The position numbers were made by a program, and so were the translations under genes. Of a DNA stretch of 64,000 bases, positions 28,535 through 35,858 are shown piece after piece. Numbering within the stretch: position 1 is the stretch's first letter; every line of letters starts with the position of its first letter. Origin of the DNA: a virus; IMG/VR virus record IMGVR_UViG_3300035687_000005, positions 1 through 64,000 of that record; one strand, given 5' to 3'. Below the pieces are notes generated by a model that made no database searches, was not told where the DNA came from, and was given only the letters and a program-made list of their open reading frames with translations.

Positions 28535-30532
28535 ATGGGCCTCGGCCAGTTCATCGGCGCGTTCGCCGAGGCGGCCGCCCCGGCGCCGATCGTCGTGGCG
28601 CCGCCGTCGTGGCAGCGCCGGTTGCGCCGTTGGGCGCTGCGGAAGGCGTGGCGGATGGTGTGCCGCATCTTCCGCCGCGCGCTGTCGTGGGGTCGCGCCC
28701 TCGCGCCCTGGTATCTGGCGCTGACGGTGTGGCTCGCCGCGGCGATCGCCGGGCAGGTCGAGAACGGGTGGCGCACCCTGGTCGCCCTCGCCCTGGTCGG
28801 TGCCGCGCCCATGTACCGGTGGTTGGGTCTGCCGCTGGGCCGGCTAACGAAGCGGCGGAAGGTGAAGCCGACGGAGCAGCGCTGCTGGTACGCCGGCTTC
28901 TACGTCCTGCTGTCGGTGTGGTCGGCGGTAGGTGCGGCGTGGACGGTGCTGCCACCCTGGGCCGGGGTGCTGTGGCTGGGGACGTTCGCGACGTGGGTGC
29001 GGTGGATGTGGCACCGCCGCACCCGCCGGGTCGAGGTCCTCGTCGGTGAGATCGTCGACGACCGGCTGACCCGGTGGGCGCGGATCGCCGGCGAGGGCAA
29101 GCCGTTGAAGGGCGCCGAGCTGGAGAACCTGAACGCCCTCGAGGAGCCGCGCCGGTGGACGGCCGACGTCGTGCTGCCGTCCGGTGACCTGACGGTGGAG
29201 AACGTGCAGTCCGCGCACCGGCGGATCTGCTCGGCGTTCTCGACCCGCCGGGACAACATCATCATCGACGAGTCGCCGGGCGGGGCGGAGGACGCCGCGG
29301 TGCTGACGGTCGTCGAGGAGAACCCGACGCACACGGCGATCGAGTACGACGAGGGCTGGCAGAAGGAGTTCGCCCCGGGCTGCTTCGGGTTCCACACCTA
29401 CGGCGACGGGTTCCGCGGCGGCCTGCGACTGTGGCAGCCGATGTCCGGTACGGCGAACACCCTGTTCTCCGGTGACACCCGGGCGGGGAAGTCCGCGGGC
29501 ATGGAAGCCGGGCTGATCCAGGCGGTGGACACCGGCCTGGTGTGGCCGATGGCCGGCGACCCGCAGGGCGGCCAATCCATGCCGGCCGTCGTCGGCGAGG
29601 CGGGCTGGGCGAAGCACAAGGCCACCGATCCGGAGTCCGTTTACAACCAGCTGCTGGCGCTGAAGGAGGCGATGTACGCGCGGTCCCGGCTGCTGCAGCG
29701 GATGAAGTGGTCGGACGCTGACGGCGAGCACGTCGGCATCGGGTTCTACGACCCGCAGGTCACCGGCCTGCCGATGATCCTCTACATCTTCGACGAGGCG
29801 CACATCGCGATGAAGGACCCGGACTGGGGCCCGTTCATCGTGCTGCTCGTCGAGGAGCTCGTGCGGATGGTCGGTAAGACCGGGATCGCGTTGTGGTTGG
29901 CCACCCAGTACCCGGGGATCGAGGACCTGGGTAACAAGATGTCGATCCGGCAGAACCTGATCGCCGGGAACGTGGTGTCGTACAAGAACTCGGCGGCTGT
30001 GGCGAAGGGCATGATCCTGCCGGCGTCAATGCCGTCGCCGTACCAGATCCCGAAGGAGACGCCGGACGGCGGCCACACGAAGGGCACGGCGGTGATCTAC
30101 TCGGCGGCGCCTCGGTCGTCGCGGTCGGCGTACTCCCGGTCGGTGTGGGTGAAGCGGGCGCACCACTTCGGCGCGTTGGCGGCGGCGAAGATCCCGGTGC
30201 TGGACGAGGTGACCGGCAACGCGATGTCCCGGTACATCGACCTGCCCGGGTCGGCGCCCGCGGCGAAGGCGGTGGAGCCGCAGCGGGAGCGCATCGTCGT
30301 GGCGGCCGCGCCCGCGAGGAAGGAGCGGGCGATCGACCGGATCGTGGCGTACCTCGACGGCCGGGAGGACGGCCGGGCGCACACCGGTGTGATCGCCGAG
30401 GCGCTAGACATGCCGAAGGGCACGGTCGGGATGACGCTGCGGCGGGCGGAGGCGTCCGGTGCGGTGCACAAGGTCCGCGACGGGGTGTGGGCGCTGGGCC
30501 GGGCGACCGCCGAGGCCGGTGTCGCCGCGTAG
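28535..30532 (+). CDS. TraB-like FtsK/SpoIIIE DNA translocase (665 aa)
   Basis: AAGGAGCACC ribosome site before the ATG. Residues 1-50 are basic; four hydrophobic helices lie around 55-160. The motor domain has Walker A GDTRAGKS (313-320) and Walker B ILYIFDEA (415-422), and the RecA-fold tail (LWLATQYPG). Residues 595-655 form a C-terminal winged helix (VIAEALDMPKGTVGMTLRRA), corresponding to the domain with which Streptomyces TraB recognises clt repeats. The order and length fit TraB of actinomycete conjugative elements, which moves double-stranded DNA between mycelial cells as a hexamer. It is not a terminase; phage packaging is covered at 62.3 kb. Last gene of the rightward module. Confidence 0.9.
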   Translation: MGLGQFIGAFAEAAAPAPIVVAPPSWQRRLRRWALRKAWRMVCRIFRRALSWGRALAPWYLALTVWLAAAIAGQVENGWRTLVALALVGAAPMYRWLGLPLGRLTKRRKVKPTEQRCWYAGFYVLLSVWSAVGAAWTVLPPWAGVLWLGTFATWVRWMWHRRTRRVEVLVGEIVDDRLTRWARIAGEGKPLKGAELENLNALEEPRRWTADVVLPSGDLTVENVQSAHRRICSAFSTRRDNIIIDESPGGAEDAAVLTVVEENPTHTAIEYDEGWQKEFAPGCFGFHTYGDGFRGGLRLWQPMSGTANTLFSGDTRAGKSAGMEAGLIQAVDTGLVWPMAGDPQGGQSMPAVVGEAGWAKHKATDPESVYNQLLALKEAMYARSRLLQRMKWSDADGEHVGIGFYDPQVTGLPMILYIFDEAHIAMKDPDWGPFIVLLVEELVRMVGKTGIALWLATQYPGIEDLGNKMSIRQNLIAGNVVSYKNSAAVAKGMILPASMPSPYQIPKETPDGGHTKGTAVIYSAAPRSSRSAYSRSVWVKRAHHFGALAAAKIPVLDEVTGNAMSRYIDLPGSAPAAKAVEPQRERIVVAAAPARKERAIDRIVAYLDGREDGRAHTGVIAEALDMPKGTVGMTLRRAEASGAVHKVRDGVWALGRATAEAGVAA

Positions 30533-30547
30533 GACCTCGAGCACGAC

Positions 30548-30591
30548 AAAGAGCCGCCCACCACCTCGCGAGAGGCAGTGGGCGGCTCTTT
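30548..30591. terminator. Bidirectional terminator between transfer-type module and late operon
   Basis: A 14-bp perfect stem (AAAGAGCCGCCCAC with its complement) around a 16-base loop that can itself pair (CCTCGCGAGAGG). Read rightward the stem ends in CTTT; read leftward it also ends in CTTT. It lies between convergent genes and can stop both transcripts. Confidence 0.85.
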
Positions 30592-30665
30592 GATGTTGCG
30601 CTGACCTGCGCTTACGGTCTGTACGGCCCGCTGACGGCTTTGGATCTCGCGCCGAGGGTGCCGGG

Positions 30666-31241
30666 CTACGCCTGCCAGCGTTTGTGCTGGATGAAGTCCG
30701 TCCAATCGTCCGGATCCGTGAACCGGGTCTTCGTGTTGCCGCCGGGCGACGCCCAGTGCAGTTCCTCGTAGATCCAGTCCAAGGCGGACGAGCAGACGAC
30801 GTGCGACGGTGGCTTCCCGTCCGGGTACTCGCGGCCGCGCTCGATGAGGTCGACGACGCGGCGGTCGAGGACCTCGGCGGCGAACAGCAGGATGGCCCGC
30901 CAGTCGTACGGGCGGGCCATCATTGCGGTGGCGATCCGGACGGCGTCGGCGCGTTCGCTGTCGACCCGGCCGGGCTGGTCGGCGTTGGTGATGGTGTCGG
31001 GGTGGTTCAGGTAGCGGGTGAGGTCGGCCCAGCCGAAGCCGCCCGGTCGACCCTCGACGCCGCGGGCGACGCCGGCGGAGTCGTAGTGGGTGAACATGGC
31101 GACGTGGTTGTGCAGCGACGGCCGGCCTTGCAGGCGGGACCGGAGGCGGATCCACCAGCCGCCCAGGTCGTGGGTGGCGGTGACGATGACGTCGCCGGGC
31201 CGCAGGATCTGCCCGGTGGCGGCGACCTCGGCGGCGGGCAC
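30666..31241 (-). CDS. Permuted NlpC/P60 (YiiX/C92-like) cysteine hydrolase (191 aa)
   Basis: Opens with ILRPGDVIVTAT, then LHNHVAMFTHYD (catalytic His candidate), EGRPGGFGWADL, and SHVVCSSALDWIYEEL, where the Cys would be the nucleophile. His before Cys is the circularly permuted order of the YiiX branch of the NlpC/P60 fold (family knowledge). GTG 31241 chosen because the conserved region begins at residue 12. Last gene of the late operon, after the holin candidate; may add a second cell-wall activity or modify a lipid or peptide substrate. Substrate unknown. Confidence 0.7.
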   Translation of the reverse strand: MPAAEVAATGQILRPGDVIVTATHDLGGWWIRLRSRLQGRPSLHNHVAMFTHYDSAGVARGVEGRPGGFGWADLTRYLNHPDTITNADQPGRVDSERADAVRIATAMMARPYDWRAILLFAAEVLDRRVVDLIERGREYPDGKPPSHVVCSSALDWIYEELHWASPGGNTKTRFTDPDDWTDFIQHKRWQA

Positions 31242-31245
31242 CCGG

Positions 31246-31605
31246 CTACACCACGTCGCCGTCGATGACCGCTGATGCCGGGACCCTGGCCACGACCTGG
31301 GTGCGGACGAACATGGCCACGACACCGCCGACGAGGCTCATGATGACGGCCTGGTGCTCGGCGTCGATGTGCAGGCCGAAGCCGACGGCGAGCGCGAGGA
31401 GGGCCTGGGCGACGCCGAGGATTCCGGCGACGAGGCCGTCGCCGACGACGTTCGCGACGATGAGGCCGGCGGCGGCGGTCGCTGCGGCGTTGAGGAGGGC
31501 CTGCTGGCCGTCGGTGAGGTCGAGGACGAACGCGGCGAGGAACCGGACGGCGGTGGCGAAGAGGGTCAGGAAGACTGCGGGCTCCCTGCCGAAGAACTTG
31601 GGCAT
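31246..31605 (-). CDS. Membrane protein, holin candidate (119 aa)
   Basis: Three to four hydrophobic stretches (AVFLTLFATAVRFLAAFVLD; AAATAAAGLIVANVVG; ILGVAQALLALAVGFGLHI; VIMSLVGGVVAMFV), a charged N-terminus and no signal peptide. The layout is that of actinophage holins that lie downstream of the endolysin. It is one of several membrane proteins in this region, so which is the true holin is undecided. Confidence 0.6.
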   Translation of the reverse strand: MPKFFGREPAVFLTLFATAVRFLAAFVLDLTDGQQALLNAAATAAAGLIVANVVGDGLVAGILGVAQALLALAVGFGLHIDAEHQAVIMSLVGGVVAMFVRTQVVARVPASAVIDGDVV

Positions 31606-31635
31606 GACGACTCCCTGATCGGTGAGGATGTGCGG

Positions 31636-31944
31636 ATGGATCGGGTGGTGTTGCACCTCGAGCACGGCGTGGGCCGGGTCAAGGCGTGGCAGTGCGCGCC
31701 GCCGGAGTCGTACCGGTGCCGCACGATCTCGATCGGCACCCTGGCCGGCGGCCGGTGGTGGGCGAACCACACCGGTGTGCACGGCGGGGCGTTCCTATGC
31801 CGGGACCGGGCGCACGCGCAGGAGGTCGCCGACGGGTGGATGGACGGCGGCGAGTGGTGGGAGGTGCCGGCGGAGTTCGGCCCAGACGGTCAGCCGACGG
31901 AGCCGGGGTGGGTGCGACGCGGCGGCAGCTGGTTCCCGGCGTGA
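31636..31944 (+). CDS. Small hypothetical protein on the opposite strand (102 aa)
   Basis: First of four rightward genes inserted at the end of the leftward late operon. Trp-, His- and Gly-rich (TLAGGRWWANHTGVHGGAFL) and ending in GSWFPA. Coding bias is good. No family recognised. A GAGGAT element six bases before the ATG resembles the -10 boxes of other leaderless genes here, but less exactly. Confidence 0.55.
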   Translation: MDRVVLHLEHGVGRVKAWQCAPPESYRCRTISIGTLAGGRWWANHTGVHGGAFLCRDRAHAQEVADGWMDGGEWWEVPAEFGPDGQPTEPGWVRRGGSWFPA

Positions 31945-32015
31945 CCGATACGGTGGCTCGGATCGCTGCTCAGGAGGCCCGGCAGCCTGGCTGATCTCGG
32001 CGTAGCGTCGCCGGG

Positions 32016-32243
32016 GTGGAGGTCGAAGCGGCCATGCGGACACCCGACGGGCAGTGGCGCGTCGAGATCGTCCGGCGTGGTCGTAGCCGCTGGTATCGGG
32101 TGGTGCACGGCGACAACGAGATCGACTGGCTGTCGATCGCCGCAGTGCAGCGGATCCTCACCGAGGCCGGGGTCGACATGGCCACGCTGATCGACGTGAC
32201 TGACGAGCCGTCGGCGGACGACGGGCACCACGGCGCAGCGTGA
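32016..32243 (+). CDS. Small hypothetical protein (75 aa)
   Basis: GTG start seven bases after TAGCGT. The sequence is a beta sheet then helix (QWRVEIVRRGRSRWYRVVHG, then LSIAAVQRILTEAGVD), a fold often seen in small phage proteins of the DUF-type 'moron' class. Leaderless expression is likely. Function unknown. Confidence 0.6.
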   Translation: MEVEAAMRTPDGQWRVEIVRRGRSRWYRVVHGDNEIDWLSIAAVQRILTEAGVDMATLIDVTDEPSADDGHHGAA

Positions 32244-32341
32244 GCGTCAGCTGCCTCGAATCCCGTCCGCATCTGGTCACCCGTCCGGGGTGGGCCGTCT
32301 GCCCGGTTCCCGGCGCATCGACACCTAGCTACCTTGGCCTG

Positions 32342-32536
32342 ATGTCTCTCGTGAAAAAGATCGAGTCGGAGTTGAACAAGGTCGTCGATGCTTTGGCGGA
32401 CGGCATCCCCCCGGCGGAAGGTCAGCAGCGCGGCGCCGGGTCGGGTACGCCGTCCGGGGACCGGGTTGTCCTGCCTATCGAGATGGTCGCCCGAATCGCT
32501 GCTGAGGTCGCCGAGGAGGACTTCCGGCAACGCTGA
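32342..32536 (+). CDS. Small hypothetical protein (64 aa)
   Basis: ATG exactly six bases after TACCTT, implying a leaderless message. Starts with a charged helix (MSLVKKIESELNKVVDALAD), then a Gly/Ser-rich linker and a second helix. A longer frame from 32240 would discard this promoter arrangement. Unassigned. Confidence 0.55.
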   Translation: MSLVKKIESELNKVVDALADGIPPAEGQQRGAGSGTPSGDRVVLPIEMVARIAAEVAEEDFRQR

Positions 32537-32575
32537 CAGTTGCGGTGTCGAAACCCGTGCCGAGCAGGTGAGACG

Positions 32576-32794
32576 ATGGACGGCATGGACGTTGAGGATC
32601 CGTTTGGCCCGGTCATGCGGCACGTCGGCGGGTGCGGACGCCTGCACGCGTACGGCTCGGCCTGCCCCGACGGCGATCCGGCAGGGCATGAGGTGAGAGA
32701 CCTCGAGCACGACATCACGACCCTCGGAGACCTCGCCCGGGGGGTGCGCGTGTTCCTGCGTCACGACAGCTCTAGGCGCGAAGAGCCCGCGTAG
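32576..32794 (+). CDS. Small hypothetical protein (72 aa)
   Basis: His/Asp/Gly-rich start (MRHVGGCGRLHAYGSACPDG) with two Cys, then a C-terminal helix. Start may be ATG 32576 or 32585. Last of the rightward mini-genes; converges with the AT-hook regulator gene 20 bases away. Confidence 0.5.
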   Translation: MDGMDVEDPFGPVMRHVGGCGRLHAYGSACPDGDPAGHEVRDLEHDITTLGDLARGVRVFLRHDSSRREEPA

Positions 32795-32814
32795 AGCTAC
32801 GGTGTCGTACCGGA

Positions 32815-33345
32815 CTACTCCTGCGCCTGCTCCCATTCGGCCAGGGCGGCCTTGCCCTTCTCGGTGAGGCTGTACGGCGTGTAGGTGATCCCGAGGACTC
32901 GGAGCACCCCGAACTCAGGATCGCGGGGCTCGGGGCTCACCATCTCTGCCTCGAGCAGCTTGTCCAGCATCAGGTCTTCGCCCTGGGTCAGGTCGTGCGG
33001 CCGGGCGTTCCCGTCGAACCGCCGGCGGGCCCCGTCATTGAGGTGGCTCATCCAGCCGCGGCGTACCTTCACCAGCACGTGGGCCTGGTCGCTGTTCAGC
33101 TCCGTCGTCACCGGCATGGCGGCGGCGCGAGCGGCCCGCTCAGCCTCAGCGCGCTGCTGTGCCAGCACCCGCTCGACTCGGGCGTTCTCCCGGATCAGGG
33201 CACGCTCGACGTAGGCCGTCTCGGTGATGCCTAGCTGCGTCGCCAGCTCGGCGGCCCGGTCCCACGTCGCGCCGATCCGCACATTCCGCTTCGTCGTCTG
33301 CCCAGTCGCGGGCCTGCCTGGCTTCTTCTTCGGCTGCTGCTCCAT
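32815..33345 (-). CDS. AT-hook/RHH-like regulator (176 aa)
   Basis: N-terminal KKKPGRPATG is an AT-hook; residues 20-50 (RNVRIGATWDRAAELATQLG and ITETAYVERALIRE) fit a ribbon-helix-helix DNA-binding unit. A coiled-coil segment of Ala/Glu/Arg and a C-terminal winged-helix-like part (ITYTPYSLTEKGKAALAEWE) follow. Its start is seven bases after TACATT and overlaps one arm of a divergent operator, so it probably represses itself and the divergent gene at 33451. Confidence 0.65.
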   Translation of the reverse strand: MEQQPKKKPGRPATGQTTKRNVRIGATWDRAAELATQLGITETAYVERALIRENARVERVLAQQRAEAERAARAAAMPVTTELNSDQAHVLVKVRRGWMSHLNDGARRRFDGNARPHDLTQGEDLMLDKLLEAEMVSPEPRDPEFGVLRVLGITYTPYSLTEKGKAALAEWEQAQE

Positions 33346-33354
33346 GCGGGTAAA

Positions 33355-33421
33355 TGTACCACAAGAATCTTGGCGCAGCCTCTTGCGGACCGTCGCCTGG
33401 CCTGCCTATTATTGTGGTACA
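33355..33421. promoter_or_regulatory. Divergent promoters with paired operators
   Basis: The 10-mer TGTACCACAA (33355-33364) and its exact complement (33412-33421) bracket the intergenic region. Rightward, TTGCGG (33383-33388) and TATTAT (33407-33412) are 18 bases apart. Leftward, TACATT (33353-33358) lies seven bases before the regulator start. Each operator arm overlaps one -10 element, the arrangement for a protein that shuts both promoters. Confidence 0.7.
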
Positions 33422-33450
33422 GAAACAAGCAGCGAACAGGGGAGACGGAA

Positions 33451-33624
33451 ATGGCTTGGAAGATTGAACTCAGCTCGGCGGCCACGAAGGTCCTGCGGGA
33501 AGCCACCAAGACCGGATGGGTCGACTCGGACCACGAGCTCGAAGTCGCCGAGCTGGTCCGGGCACGCCTTGTGTACGACGGAGCGGTCACCGGCGCCGGC
33601 TACGAGCGAGCCAACCAGCGCTGA
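33451..33624 (+). CDS. Small hypothetical protein (57 aa)
   Basis: AGGGGAGACGG ribosome site. Charged helical product (SSAATKVLREATKTGWVDSD, then LEVAELVRARLVYDGAV). Divergent from and probably controlled by the AT-hook regulator. Could be the effector of a two-gene cassette; no family recognised. Confidence 0.65.
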   Translation: MAWKIELSSAATKVLREATKTGWVDSDHELEVAELVRARLVYDGAVTGAGYERANQR

Positions 33625-33632
33625 ACACAGGC

Positions 33633-33668
33633 AAGCGCCTCATCTTCCGGAAGGGAGGTGGGGCGCTT
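33633..33668. terminator. Hairpin between convergent genes
   Basis: AAGCGCC / GGCGCTT stem of 7 bp, followed rightward by TCCTTTG. It lies between the rightward small gene and the leftward MazF-type toxin gene and could end both transcripts. Confidence 0.5.
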
Positions 33669-33736
33669 TCCTTTGCCACGATTACGCTGACGTGTCTCTG
33701 GCCCCCCGGCAGAGCCGCGCGGACGAAGCCGTGCTT

Positions 33737-34132
33737 TCAGAGCTGCAGTCCGACCGCCAAGGCCTCAGAGATCTCTCTCATGATGTGGTCGGGTAGCTGG
33801 GGATGCTTCGCTATCCGCAAGTGACGCTGCTGAACGGTGAAGATCCACCGACAGTCGATGACCGTCAGGTGATCGAAGCCATGATTCTCGTCGACGAAAA
33901 CCTCGAACGGTCTCGCCATTGGATTGGCCAGGCGCGACGACGGGAGGGTGCTGGCGACGACGATGGCGACCTCACTAGTGTTCGCGAAGTCCTGTCCGCC
34001 CTGCAGGGTCACGACATACTTCAGCTTCGGAACGGTACCGGGAGGATCCGCTCCAGCGGGGCTCCGGTCTGGCAGCTGGAGCATGCACGGACGCACTTCA
34101 CCTCGGTCCACCGGCGCTTCAGTCCTGCGCAT
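33737..34132 (-). CDS. MazF/PemK-family toxin (131 aa)
   Basis: Matches the PemK/MazF fold along its length: VDRGEVRPCMLQLPD at the start (the RGE...D/L-P strand), KLKYVVTLQGG and VAIVVASTLPSS as core strands, LTVIDCRWIFTVQQRHL, and the typical LPDHIMREISEALAVGLQL end. MazF toxins are mRNA interferases (family knowledge). The gene overlaps the upstream one by 14 bases and is third in a three-gene operon, so it is translationally coupled to its likely antitoxin. The conserved N-terminal Arg-Gly-Glu suggests an active enzyme. Confidence 0.85.
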   Translation of the reverse strand: MRRTEAPVDRGEVRPCMLQLPDRSPAGADPPGTVPKLKYVVTLQGGQDFANTSEVAIVVASTLPSSRLANPMARPFEVFVDENHGFDHLTVIDCRWIFTVQQRHLRIAKHPQLPDHIMREISEALAVGLQL

Positions 34133-34451
34133 TCCAGGGACTGGTGCTCGCCTGCAGCTCCTGGAACGCGGCGACGAGGCAGGCGCGTTCCGCAACCTCG
34201 TCCGGTGAATCGTCGAACATGGGCATGGTCCGACGGCGCCGTGCCGCAGCCTCCCGAAGGGCCGCAAGGCGGTCGCGGGGGCCTCCGTCGAGATCCCGCC
34301 TGGCGCGTTCAACAACGGCGGCCGCGGCCGAAGTAGTGGATATCCACGAGCCTGCGAAAAGGAAGCCGCTCTGGGTAGATGGCATATCGATCACAAGCTC
34401 GGCGGATGAAGACCCACCGAGATCCGGCACGAAGAGGAGCTGTCCCGTCAT
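34119..34451 (-). CDS. Putative antitoxin-side protein of the MazF operon (110 aa)
   Basis: Middle gene of the toxin operon, ATGA-coupled upstream and overlapping the toxin. The first 45 residues are beta-rich (MTGQLLFVPDLGGSSSAELV); the rest is an Arg/Ala-rich helical region (VVERARRDLDGGPRDRLAAL) ending in a helix (DEVAERACLVAAFQEL). It lacks a classical MazE AbrB fold or RHH motif. Antitoxin role is inferred from position only. Confidence 0.6.
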   Translation of the reverse strand: MTGQLLFVPDLGGSSSAELVIDMPSTQSGFLFAGSWISTTSAAAAVVERARRDLDGGPRDRLAALREAAARRRRTMPMFDDSPDEVAERACLVAAFQELQASTSPWNAQD

Positions 34452-34840
34452 GACTGCCTCCCATGCTTCTGCTCTTCAATCTTGGCGAGTGTCTGGACGA
34501 GCAGCGCCGACCACTCCTTGAGTCGGCCGACCGAGATGCTCAACCGAACCACCGGCTCCACGGCGACGTTTTTGATCTCCGCGTAGTGAGCCCTCTGCTG
34601 TTCGTCCGAACCAACTACGACCGGCGGGCTCACGTGTCCGACCGTCAGCAACACCATGTCGGGTTCTAGCCCGAGCGAGTCGACCTGTGCCAGCAGTTGA
34701 TTCGCCGCCAGGACTGGCAGCGTCTCAAGCTTGCTCCAGATGACGGGCACCGCGAAGACTCTCGCGTCCTCGTCGCCCCCAGGCTCAGCGCTGATCTTGC
34801 ACCTCCGACATCCCCACTCCTGCAATGGTCCCACAGTCAA
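34448..34840 (-). CDS. First gene of the three-gene MazF operon, weakly DUF3467-like (130 aa)
   Basis: The segment AHYAEIKNVAVEPVVRLSIS followed by VGRLKEWSALLVQTLAKIEE resembles DUF3467 in strand-then-helix layout. Other features are an N-terminal CRRC and a central ETLPVLAANQLLAQVDSLGL helix. Start is uncertain: TTG 34840 is the longest reading and has no clear ribosome site. The 3-gene layout with two partners ahead of MazF is not the usual two-gene mazEF; its role may be antitoxin or sensing. Confidence 0.55.
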   Translation of the reverse strand: MTVGPLQEWGCRRCKISAEPGGDEDARVFAVPVIWSKLETLPVLAANQLLAQVDSLGLEPDMVLLTVGHVSPPVVVGSDEQQRAHYAEIKNVAVEPVVRLSISVGRLKEWSALLVQTLAKIEEQKHGRQS

Positions 34841-34971
34841 TCACGGCCGCATCGGCCGCGCGGGGCAGATAGAAGAGGATGGGAAAGTTCTAAAGACCGT
34901 CAAAAGGCCCATACCCGCCCACTGAAATGGGGGTGCGTCATGAGGGCGCACCGAGGGTTACGTGGTGGTAT

Positions 34972-35017
34972 GGCGCGCGCCGGGCCCGGGGAGGTCGGGC
35001 CAGACCCGGCGCGCGGC
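34972..35017 (-). terminator. GC-rich hairpin after the 35018 gene
   Basis: Arms 34972-34984 and 35005-35017 pair at 12 of 13 positions (GCGCGCCGGG core) directly after the stop of the leftward membrane-protein gene. No U tract. The remaining 130 bases up to the toxin operon hold no gene, are A/T-richer, and are where a toxin-operon promoter should lie. Confidence 0.5.
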
Positions 35018-35344
35018 TCACGGGCGGCGCCGCATCCGGAGCAGGATGAACACCCGCCCCCAGACGAAGAACCCGATCGACGCCCATGCCGCGAACCGGA
35101 TCACGTCCCGGTGCGGCCAGTCGGTACCGAAGATGATCGCCGCGACCGCCAGCGCTGACACCACCGTTATGGCTGCCATCAACCCCATGACGTTGCGGCC
35201 CACACCACTGTCGCGCCACGCCCCCCGCGTCGACCACGCGTACGAGCAGACGAACACCAGCGCACCGAGCCACGTCGCGACGACGACCGCGTTCACCCAC
35301 CACGGCGACGACACCTGCTGGCACGAATTCACCGGTGCCCCCAA
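35018..35344 (-). CDS. Membrane protein, holin candidate (108 aa)
   Basis: Three hydrophobic helices (VNAVVVATWLGALVFVCSYA; VMGLMAAITVVSALAVAAII; VIRFAAWASIGFFVWGRVFI) and a basic C-terminal RMRRRP. Three-span small proteins downstream of the endolysin are commonly holins. Overlaps the upstream gene by 16 bases. Confidence 0.6.
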   Translation of the reverse strand: MGAPVNSCQQVSSPWWVNAVVVATWLGALVFVCSYAWSTRGAWRDSGVGRNVMGLMAAITVVSALAVAAIIFGTDWPHRDVIRFAAWASIGFFVWGRVFILLRMRRRP

Positions 35345-35544
35345 AACGTGTCACTGATCAGCTCAGCGAAATGGTTGACCCGGCCGTTGCGGCGCAGGTC
35401 CGCGGCGGCCTGGCGCACCTCACCTGTCCGCCCCTTCGCCTGCTCCAACGCCCGCTCCGCATGCCTGCGGGCCCTCGTGGCCTCTTCGATGTCATCGACC
35501 ACCGGCTCCGCCTTCGGCTGCTTCCTGCTCCATGGCCACCTCAT
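35329..35544 (-). CDS. Small charged helical protein (71 aa)
   Basis: Starts MRWPWSRKQPKAEPVV, then a coiled-coil-like helix (ATRARRHAERALEQAKGRTG) and a C-terminal FAELISDTFWGHR. This type of small protein is often found in actinophage lysis cassettes. No known activity. Confidence 0.65.
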   Translation of the reverse strand: MRWPWSRKQPKAEPVVDDIEEATRARRHAERALEQAKGRTGEVRQAAADLRRNGRVNHFAELISDTFWGHR

Positions 35545-35855
35545 CGTCGCTTCTCCTGAGAGGCCTGCCTGAGGCCTTCGATGAGTGCGTTGGTGGTGCG
35601 GTTCGCGTTGAGCAACTCGGTCAGCTGGCGGGCCAATACGTCGTTGCGTTCGTCCTGCGCATGCGCCGCGGCCCGCCACTCGTCACCGCGGGCCTGCGAC
35701 TCGGCGAGGCGGGCGTCGCGGTCCGTGCGGACATCCTCGAGGGACTTCCGGGGCACCAGACGGCCGGTGAGGATCCCCAGGACGAACAGGGCGAGGACCC
35801 CGACCGCGCCGCCCTGGATGACGATCGACGCGGGCAGGCCGAGCAGTGCCTCCAC
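35541..35855 (-). CDS. Single-span membrane protein with coiled coil, lysis-cassette type (104 aa)
   Basis: One N-terminal hydrophobic helix (SIVIQGGAVGVLALFVLGIL) followed by a long charged coiled coil (RTDRDARLAESQARGDEWRA). This pattern immediately downstream of the endolysin is recurrent in actinophages and is often annotated as holin-like or spanin-like. ATGA-coupled to the next gene. Confidence 0.7.
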   Translation of the reverse strand: MEALLGLPASIVIQGGAVGVLALFVLGILTGRLVPRKSLEDVRTDRDARLAESQARGDEWRAAAHAQDERNDVLARQLTELLNANRTTNALIEGLRQASQEKRR

Positions 35856-35858
35856 AGG

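Noticed and set aside
19176-29824. GACCCGGA octamers as a TraB recognition (clt) array
   Set aside because: Single copies occur inside genes (near 19179, 25227 and 29816), but no cluster was seen; in DNA this rich in G/C isolated copies are expected by chance.
33803-34336. Rightward open frame opposite the MazF-type gene
   Set aside because: The leftward frame matches the MazF fold from end to end, while the rightward product turns into Arg/Pro low complexity.
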